From positions 1 through 64,000 of the forward strand of contig JAJNNY010000040.1 of assembly GCA_022453515.1 (NCBI GenBank): 64,000 bases of DNA, written 5' to 3'. This document shows positions 56,741 to 64,000 of the stretch, piece after piece. Source of the stretch: Astrocystis sublimbata (lineage: Eukaryota > Ascomycota > Sordariomycetes > Xylariales > Xylariaceae). Each line of letters starts with the position of its first letter. The first letter of the stretch is position 1. The position numbers and the translations under genes were made by a program. The notes below the pieces were generated by a model that saw nothing but the letters and a program-made list of their open reading frames with translations, ran no database searches and had not been told where the DNA came from.

Positions 56741-58894
56741 ATGGCGCCGCCTGTTGCGCGACGTGCGCCCTACAAGGACTTCCTGCAGCCCGCCTTACAA
56801 CGACGATTCGCCGGCACCGCTGCCATTCTTGTTGGCCTTTCCTACTTCGAGTCGCTCACACTATCCAACTGGAATTCCCGTATGTTTGCTGTGGTTCCCG
56901 GCCCGTCGTGCCTCCGTTTGTTGCCTTGCTCGTCGCTAACCTGCCATCGCATCAGTTATATGGTCATGGTTTCCCCTAGGACCCACCGGCCTGCGCGCCA
57001 TGGCCATCTTCATCTGCGTCCTCCCCATCATCATCCTGCGCATCGCCCACTCCCACATGGGCATTCGAACCTCCAACTCGCCCTTTGAGGCTCTGACCAA
57101 CATCTTCCTCCCCTTCTCGACCTTGGAGACCGTCGTCACCTACATCATCTCTTCCCTGATCTTCAGCCAGGTCTACCTCAAGTCCACCTCCGAAGATGCC
57201 GGCATCCGATGGATTTCCTACGCCACCGGGCGGTCGCGCCTCAACGAGCATGCCGTCTTCTACACAGTCAACTTCCTAGTACTCGGTCTTGTCCAGGGCC
57301 TCGGCCATGTAGCATACGACCAGAACCGCTTGGTGCTGGGAGCACTCAAGTCGCGGCCAGACGAAAAGGAAGGGACCGATGCCAACGTAGCCCCGACGCC
57401 ACCTGAGCACTGGTCTACACAGCTAGGACGGTGGACTCCCATTCTCGCCGTGCGATGCGGTGTATTGGCCATATCCGTCGCCATGTTCAATTATGTGGTG
57501 CTGTACAGCTTGGTCAGGGCCTCGGCCTGGCGCACGTCCATGTGGTTCTTCCGCTTTATCTACGGCGACCTACCGAAATACAACTTTCCTCCCGGCAACG
57601 CACCCTGGAGCGTTTGGATGCTGGGACGCACCATCTGGGCCTCATTCCTCCTAGGACTGCTCTGGCAGTTCGCCGACATTGCGTTCCGCGTGCAACTTAC
57701 GCGTGAGCCGCTGAAACACGAACAGCCGCTTACCATGGAGTCGAAGGACCCCAACGGTAGCCTGCTGAATGGGCTGCAAAGCAAGAAGCCCAGGATCTTT
57801 GTAAGGACCTCCACGAAGCGCAACCCCTCAATTCATACTCATGGTCGCTAACTATTCAGGCCTTTGCAATGTGGGAGCTTGCTCTCATCTCACGAAACTT
57901 CACGGCACGACGTCAAAGCATCTTTGAAGACATTGACCGAAAAGACGGCCCCACCTGGTCCCAGATCTACGTCTCATGTCTCGACACCATCCGCGATATC
58001 GAGCGCAAAATCGACCACTACCAGAACCCGCCGGCACCAGCACCCCCCGCCACCAAACCGGCAGCTGGAGCTCCACCGCAACCCCAAGAGCGCATATCGC
58101 AGCCGATTCGAACTAACGATGTGTCGGCCGCGCGACGCCCCGACAAGACCAAGCTCATAACAGGCACCGTCTTGAAAGTCGTCACATCGCCCGGCAAGAC
58201 ACCGATCGAGGACTTTGCACCCTTCGTCAGAAAGCACGCCGTCAAAGCCGCCGACGCCGTCATGACGCGCGAGCAGAAAGAGGCCTTCCAGCCACAGGCC
58301 CTGCGCGGACGCATGCACACCCTCGCCCTGCGCGTGCTGGCCCTTCCTTTCGTCGGCCCCCTCTTCCTGCAGACCTTCGACCGCCAACTCGCCAAGGCCG
58401 TCCTCGGGTCTCCGTACGCGGAGTCGAGCGTGTATATCAATGCTGCGTATGCGCTTTCGCGCTTGGCTGTGTGCAGCTTGGCGGAGGATAAATACGGAAA
58501 CGTGCAAAGGGATGTGGCTTCTATTATTCGCACTTTTACCCTGGTTATTCGACGGTTGGAGAGTTTCAAAGACGGCTTTCCGAGCCATTGGACGGATTTG
58601 AAGATGGGGAGGGATGCGCCGGATGTTGATGAGGTTTTGGGTGCGTTGAAGGTGGGGCTGGGCGCCTTGGTGGAGCAGTTTGCGCCGTATGCGACCGATT
58701 TGAGACTTAGTAGGGCGGATATGAGGTTGGCGAGGGAGGCGGCTGTTGTTAAGGAGGTGGAACAGGAACAAGAACAGGAGCAGGGGGGAAGGGTGAGAGA
58801 GGCTGAGGGTAGGGGAGTTAGGGATGCGGAGGGGAGAGCGGGAGTGAGGGAGAGGCAGAGGGAGAGGCAGCCGGAGATGCAACAAGTGAGCTAG
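56741..58894 (+). CDS. NDC1: Nuclear-pore/spindle-pole transmembrane nucleoporin Ndc1
   Basis: Exons 56741-56879, 56956-57800 and 57860-58894, with introns of 76 and 59 nt (CGCTAAC branches), code for 672 residues. The N-terminal half has about six membrane segments, among them FAGTAAILVGLSYFESLTLS, AMAIFICVLPIIILRIA, LETVVTYIISSLIFSQVYL, the VNFLVLGLVQGLGH helix, VRCGVLAISVAMFNYVVLY and IWASFLLGLLWQFADIAF. The C-terminal half is soluble and helical (AFAMWELALISRNFTARRQSIFEDI, INAAYALSRLAVCSLAEDKYGNVQRDVASIIRTF truncated here). This matches the Ndc1/Nup family, which anchors nuclear pores and inserts spindle pole bodies. The last 60 residues are a Glu/Arg/Gln repeat tail not shared by the family. 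Confidence 0.9.
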
Positions 58895-60824
58895 AAGCTA
58901 TGGCTTGTGTCGAAGGGCCTGGGTTTGTTGCGGTGGGGTGAGGAGTTGATGTGGGAGGGTATGGATGTGCCTTGATTTGCATGCGTGCATGCATGCGTTC
59001 TAACCCATGGAGAGATTGACTCGGACCTCGATATATTTCTGAGAAGGGGTCGTAATGAGTTGCTGGTGGGTCGGGTAGGTTAGTAAGTAAGTCCTATCTT
59101 AGATATGGATGGTATGCAGACCTGAGAGATAGCAATCAAAAGCTTCATGACTATTTGATGAGACTTATCTTTGGTTGGTTGGTACGTGTCGCTTTTATGG
59201 AGTGGTCTTGTTATAGATTTCATGGCGATTATGAGTCCTGGTACTGTTATGTGTGGGTACTCATTTCAACTCCAATGTTTTTACATTCATCTCTGAATTC
59301 AAGGTCACGCGCATTGGTTGAAGAGTTCCACGCCCTTACTCTTATTTAGGAACAGTGGGCTAGACGAGGTGGCAGATATTGGCTAGTAACTGGAAGAGCA
59401 CCAATTTCAAAGACGCCAACCCCAGTCGTTAGTATACGGACATGGTGCACTTTCCAGGCTCTCTGGAGTATTGGAAGTTTCATTCTTAGTTATTCCCTGC
59501 CCCAATCCAAGTGGTTGTTCGCATCACGTGCACACACACCCATCTCCTACTACTATGGTACCCCCCTACTAGATCGCCAGTGGAGAGGTCTCGCGCTAAG
59601 CAAATCTAGCTAGCAGGGGCTTCACAGGGGTTTATTTTCACAAGTACCTTTATATTTTGCTTGTAGATGCCAAGAAGCTAAGGCGACATAGGCATAGCTC
59701 AAAAAGCCCCATTCTAGGTAGAATCAGTACTTGGGGGGTGGTTCTTTTACTGGGCATGGACCATAGTACCACTACACCCACAGGCCAGGAACAGCTAGGT
59801 GAGGTCGACTTAAGCTTCTGGTCTATCCGCACCAGTTGGGAGACTTGCCTATCTCAGCTAGTTTGTTATTTCCACATCCCACCTGCGCTTACCTCTTCGG
59901 GATCACTGCTTTTCAAGATTAAGATCAAGTAAGTCTGTCTCCCCACGTGGCTTGTGGATGCATACCCCTGAAGCCTGCAACCACGCTACGTAGCGCAGAT
60001 TTCATGTACTTACAGGGATAAAGAGGTGCTAAGATGCAGCCCCCATAAAATACCGTGACCGGTGCAACGTCAGAAGAAGAATCCGCCCCCAACCAATCAC
60101 TTCCTTCTCCAACCCTACCTGACGAGTTCTACCTACATCAAGCAGCCTAACCCCTCTTCCCGCCCGGCTTGTCGGCTTGTTCTGTTGCCTTGTTCTTTCG
60201 CTTCTGTTCATTTTCCTTACTTCTTACTTCTTAATTCCTTCGCACTTCGCTGTTTGTAATACTATTTTCAGCTGGAAAAACAACAGGACACGACACGATA
60301 CGGCACAACACCACAAACTCAGCACACCCCATCGCAGTCGAGGGAGGTCACGATACAACACATACACAACGAGACGCATCGAAACGCATCGGCTATCGCG
60401 CGACAGGTGAAGCGAAGTGGGCGCGACGCGCGCGTCGCAATTCAATCGATGCACCTTCACTTCATTTGATTCGACTCGAGGCGACCTGATGCGACGCGAT
60501 GGGATCGATGGACCGAGATAATGTGAACGCACGACGACACAAAACGATACGATAATCTACCTTACCTAGGTACCTAACCTATTCGAGTCGATCCTTCTCT
60601 ATAATCTGTACAATAAGCAACAACAACAACACCAACAACGACAAACAACGCCAAAACCTGTACAACAAGAACTTCCAACGAAGTCAAATACGACCCCTAA
60701 TCATCAAACAACACAATAAAATAATCGTAATCAAACCGAACTACACACACACACACACACACACCACAGCCACAGACCACCCTCGAACCGAACCGAACCA
60801 AACCGAACCACCACAACCACCACA
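58895..60824. other. Intergenic, 1.9 kb
   Basis: Long spacer between NDC1 and DLT1, with a palindromic GCATGCGTGCATGCATGC motif near 58979-58996, a CCTAGGTACCTA motif near 60565 and an (AC)11 tract. An ORF at 59657-59932 has no domain. The last 600 bp is probably the DLT1 leader, rich in CAACAA and ACCGAACC repeats. Confidence 0.45.
60743..60764. repeat. (AC)11 microsatellite
   Basis: Eleven uninterrupted AC units about 60 bp upstream of the DLT1 start, likely in its 5' leader. Confidence 0.9.
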
Positions 60825-62690
60825 ATGCCGCAAACCCGCCTCGCCTCGCGCCTAGCGTACAACACCATCTACACGGTCCTCTGCATCTTCCTCGCGGTCC
60901 TCCTCCTCGTGGTCCCAGGGGATTTCATCCGCCAATCCCTGACGGCGACGCACCAGATCATCAACCTGATCGTCATCGCCATCGTATACGTCATCACCAT
61001 CATCGTCGTGTCCTTCATCTACGTGTTACGACTGTACGTCACGCGCACGGTGCTGGCGAGTATTCCGAAGACGGGGATTCCGGTTTTGTATGAGAAGGAG
61101 AAGGGGGATGGAAATGGAGGTGGAAATGGGGGAGGGAATGGTGGAGGGAATGGCATCGGGAATAAAGAGGTCCGCAAGATGATTGCCAAGAAGCTGAGTG
61201 AAAGCGCGGCGATTGCGTGGGAGGCTAGGCCGAAGGTCATCACGCCGCCTGGGACGCCGATGTCTATCGAGCCTGCGCCTGGGAGCGCTAGTGCCGCTGC
61301 AGACGAGAACGCGGCGGATAACGTACAAGGCAGGAGAGGTCGTCGCTCGCTGCAATTATTCAGATCGAAACCCCAACCTCCACCTGCGCAGGAGGGCATA
61401 ATCAACATCACGTCACCACCTTTCCTACGGCCTGCACCCACACCCACACCAATCTGGGGCGAAGTCGAGCACAACGGCTGGGGTTCCCCCGCGTCACCAG
61501 ATCTACCCAACCTACACTACGCAACAGTCCTGGACGAGCTTCCGAACCTCATCGAAGCAAAAGCCGTGGCGCAGGCGCCGCCGGACCCGACTGCGGACCC
61601 TGCGGCGCCGGTCCTGGACGCCGAGGCCGTCATGTTGCTGCAGCGCGCGGGCAATATGTCGATGCGCGGCTACTTGGCGCATTTGACCGAGCTGGGGGTT
61701 TTGCCTGTTTCGTTGTCTGATGATGATGGACGCTATGAGCAGGACAGGGACCAGGAGCAATACCGAGATCGAAACGAAGACGGAGACCAAAGTGAAGGTG
61801 GAGGGCCCCACCTAGAGCAATTCCTCGACCTCTACGAATCCGTCCGCTTCTCGGGGCGCGCAATGTCCAACGCGACGTTCCAGCGGTTGATGCATCTCTT
61901 CGCGGGTATTTTGCGCGGCATGCGACCGCTTGATCCGCAGTTTCTGTATAATGACAATGACAATGGCGACTACGACGACGATGATGTTGACTACGATGGT
62001 GGAGGTGGTGGAGATAGGAGCAGCCAGTTCCGCATCGATGGCCATATCGACGACGACGCACCCAAGGACTCGATGCCTAGTACGAGGGAGCCGAGTCTTA
62101 GGAGCGCGTGGAGTTTTGAGCCGGGTAGTGGGGGGAATGGGGGGAACGGTGATGGGAGGAGTGGAAGAAAAGAGAGAAGTGGTAGTGGAAGCACGGCCTC
62201 GTCCTCTCTGCGCCACCGTCAACGTCAAGGTGGAGGCCGTCTGGGTCTGGGTTTGGGCTCGGGTTCGGGCATGGGTGCGAGGAACTCGTCCGCTGGCACA
62301 AGACATCGGTATCGCACGGCGCCGACGACGCCGCGGAGTAGGGTCGATGCGACTTTTGCTGGCTCTACTCCTGGTACTGCTGTTGGTGCTACCCCTGGTG
62401 GTGGTACATTGCGCTCCTACCCCAGCAGCAGCGCCCTCTCCCTCTCGAGCTCTAACTCGAATCTCAGTGTGCGGAGGGGGACGGGGATTGGGATGGTGGG
62501 GACCGGGATGGCGAGACGGGTCAGCGCAAACGACTTCGCGCAGTCGAGAAGACAGTACCCTGCGAGTATGGCGTCGAACAGCAGCTCGAGCGGTGCGAGC
62601 TTCAGTCAGGGGTCGGTCATCAGGCTGGCGACGGCGCAGGATCGCGAGGGGGGTACGGGGGGGCTGCCTTATGTGCTAAGGTTTGATTGA
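60825..62690 (+). CDS. DLT1: Defect at low temperature protein 1 homologue (Dlt1 family)
   Basis: Intronless 621-residue protein with CACAATG at its start. Two membrane helices lie at about 12-31 (YTVLCIFLAVLLLVVPGD) and 45-67 (INLIVIAIVYVITIIVVSFIYVL truncated here). The Dlt1-type block YVTRTVLASIPKTGIPV follows, then KEVRKMIAKKLSESAAIAWEARPK. Two conserved soluble segments follow: NLHYATVLDELPNLIEAKA and the NMSMRGYLAHLTELGVLP...FLDLYESVRFSGRAMSNATFQRLMHLFAGIL region. Low-complexity inserts (GNGGGNGGGN, a QDRDQEQYRDRNED acidic run and a Ser/Gly-rich 200-residue tail) separate or follow them. In yeast, DLT1 loss causes slow growth in the cold; the molecular role is unknown. A membrane location is expected. 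Confidence 0.85.
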   Translation: MPQTRLASRLAYNTIYTVLCIFLAVLLLVVPGDFIRQSLTATHQIINLIVIAIVYVITIIVVSFIYVLRLYVTRTVLASIPKTGIPVLYEKEKGDGNGGGNGGGNGGGNGIGNKEVRKMIAKKLSESAAIAWEARPKVITPPGTPMSIEPAPGSASAAADENAADNVQGRRGRRSLQLFRSKPQPPPAQEGIINITSPPFLRPAPTPTPIWGEVEHNGWGSPASPDLPNLHYATVLDELPNLIEAKAVAQAPPDPTADPAAPVLDAEAVMLLQRAGNMSMRGYLAHLTELGVLPVSLSDDDGRYEQDRDQEQYRDRNEDGDQSEGGGPHLEQFLDLYESVRFSGRAMSNATFQRLMHLFAGILRGMRPLDPQFLYNDNDNGDYDDDDVDYDGGGGGDRSSQFRIDGHIDDDAPKDSMPSTREPSLRSAWSFEPGSGGNGGNGDGRSGRKERSGSGSTASSSLRHRQRQGGGRLGLGLGSGSGMGARNSSAGTRHRYRTAPTTPRSRVDATFAGSTPGTAVGATPGGGTLRSYPSSSALSLSSSNSNLSVRRGTGIGMVGTGMARRVSANDFAQSRRQYPASMASNSSSSGASFSQGSVIRLATAQDREGGTGGLPYVLRFD

Positions 62691-64000
62691 GGGGTTGGTT
62701 GGTTGAGTGAGTGATGGAAGTTGATGTGAGTTGGGGATGTCTTGAATCATCCGTTTGCTGATGAGGGGCAGAAGTTGAGTTCGTTGATTGCATTGCGCGG
62801 CGTTTTAGCTTGTCCTGGGTGTATCATAGGTTCGTGGCGAACGTGACAATAGATTTAGAAAGTGATGAAGGGGTACAAGAGAATTGCAGTTGCAGTAGTA
62901 CACATTCGAAATGATTCCACTGCTGCTAGAGGTTGGTGGTGGTGAGGGTGTCGAAGAGGTGGTGTTCATGGAGAGACTGTGTAAGTGCGCGCGGAAAGGG
63001 TGAGAAAAGGTGAGTGATGTGGGATACTTTTCATAAGGGCTCGGCTCTCTGATGGTCTATCCGAGTCCCTACCATTTCCACTTTTCACCACTTGCGTCGA
63101 CAAATCAGCGTGGCGTTGTGAAACGAAACCAGGCAACAATAAGGCAACCAGACAACTTCACAATGCTCACATGCTAGGCTCACTCCCCGCGCCAAGGCAC
63201 GTCAGCATCGGCAATGCACGCACGTCGTGTGGCGGTGTGTGAGATGGGACGCGTGGGAGGTATCAAGAGCTGGAGAGCGGATATAAGGTCCCGCCCCGCT
63301 GGTCGCTACCGCAGGATGTGCTGCGTGTAGGTCGTAAGCCTAGAAAAATGTCTGTAAATGACAACTTTAGTATTCGCAGGTGGGATCGGCGCTGGGGCCT
63401 GGCGGGCCTGATCTCGGACCAAACAGAGGGCTGCGAGCAAAAAGTTGTTTCCACCCCACGCATGAACCCACTCCCCCATTCTGCACTTCTGGTTTCAACG
63501 CACCTCTCTCTCTGGCCGAGTTTGCGAGGATGTGCATGACAACGTCACTCGGGACGGATGGGATGGATTGCGGGTCGAGACACCCGGGTTGATACTTGGC
63601 GATTGATTCAGTTAGTTCCTTTCGGTCAACGCTAGATTCTATTGCTGATTGGCTGGCTGCGGATGAGGATCTCCCAGCTATACCGGGCCTTTTAAATCCA
63701 TCATCGCGGGCCCACTTATCTTGGTAAGGTCCTATAGCAAGCTCCCAGCACATGGAGGTTCGAATGGTCCAGGGTTCAGGAGCGGCCCACAGGGTGTGTA
63801 AATTAGCGGCAAGTACCTAAGCACTATATCGTGTTTTACTTTAGGGCCACCAAAGACTACCTTGCAAGGTGCTTTCCCTGAAGCTCATGGCCACAGCCCG
63901 CCCCGAAGATATTTGGCTCATTCAGAGAATAATACGATAAACAATAGTTAGGAACTACATTTGAAAATGAGTATATATTAGTTTGGCACGGAACCTATTA
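62691..64000. other. Intergenic, 1.3 kb to window end
   Basis: No recognisable gene. A minus-strand ORF at 63367-63753 (128 residues) has no domain. Another gene may begin beyond the right edge. Confidence 0.45.

Noticed and set aside
59657..59932. ORF of 91 residues in the NDC1-DLT1 spacer, considered as a transposon fragment
   Set aside because: No reverse transcriptase, transposase or other motif, and no matching ends were found.
63367..63753. Minus-strand ORF of 128 residues near the right edge
   Set aside because: No domain and no splice or start support.
1..64000. tRNA, rRNA and CRISPR structures
   Set aside because: A read for tRNA T-loop consensus, rRNA blocks and regularly spaced repeats gave no convincing candidate; a tRNAscan run would be decisive.

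Overview
The window is nuclear DNA of a filamentous ascomycete (Pezizomycotina; class not settled). The evidence is short 50-145 nt GT-AG introns with CTAAC/CTGAC-like branch sites, a classical Zn2Cys6 regulator, an AA9 lytic polysaccharide monooxygenase, a fungal SRR1-like protein, a FAD oxidoreductase, and fungal versions of conserved genes (TRM2, SHE4/CRO1, TFB4, ARP3, ALG11, COX18, PEP12, NDC1, DLT1). Exon structures were rebuilt by hand from splice signals and reading-frame continuity; every multi-exon model given is frame-consistent.

Layout. 1-2.3 kb: a cysteine-rich partial gene leaving the left edge, and an SRR1-like gene. 3-19 kb: a housekeeping block with TRM2, SHE4/CRO1 (UCS myosin chaperone), TFB4 (TFIIH), a threonine-aspartase-like hydrolase and ARP3. 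20-31 kb: a more variable block with an APH-like phosphotransferase, a head-to-head pair of related small proteins that look like permuted papain-fold enzymes, an AA9 monooxygenase, an FHA-kinase with a KilA-N/APSES-like tail, and a divergently placed basic orphan gene. 32.5-47.3 kb: a Zn2Cys6 regulator followed by an AT-rich decayed tract (35-41 kb). That tract holds a stand-alone NO VEIN C-terminal gene, a deleted MFS transporter, fragments that look like copies of it, a P450 3' remnant and diverged repeats. After it come intact polysaccharide deacetylase, berberine-bridge-like FAD oxidase and gamma-glutamyltranspeptidase genes. Together these look like a partly decayed metabolic cluster with no backbone synthase in view. 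48-62.7 kb: a single-pass membrane protein, ALG11, COX18, PEP12, NDC1 and DLT1, again housekeeping.

The observations most worth checking are: the FHA-kinase-KilA-N architecture (26.4-28.5 kb); the divergent His...Cys paralogue pair (21.7-23.9 kb); the two-start arrangement of TRM2 that could give mitochondrial and nuclear/cytosolic forms; a 23-bp perfect tandem duplication that shifts the frame at the very end of the gamma-glutamyltranspeptidase; and the decayed 36-41 kb tract with repeat copies differing only by C-to-T/G-to-A changes. No rRNA, tRNA or CRISPR was found by eye.
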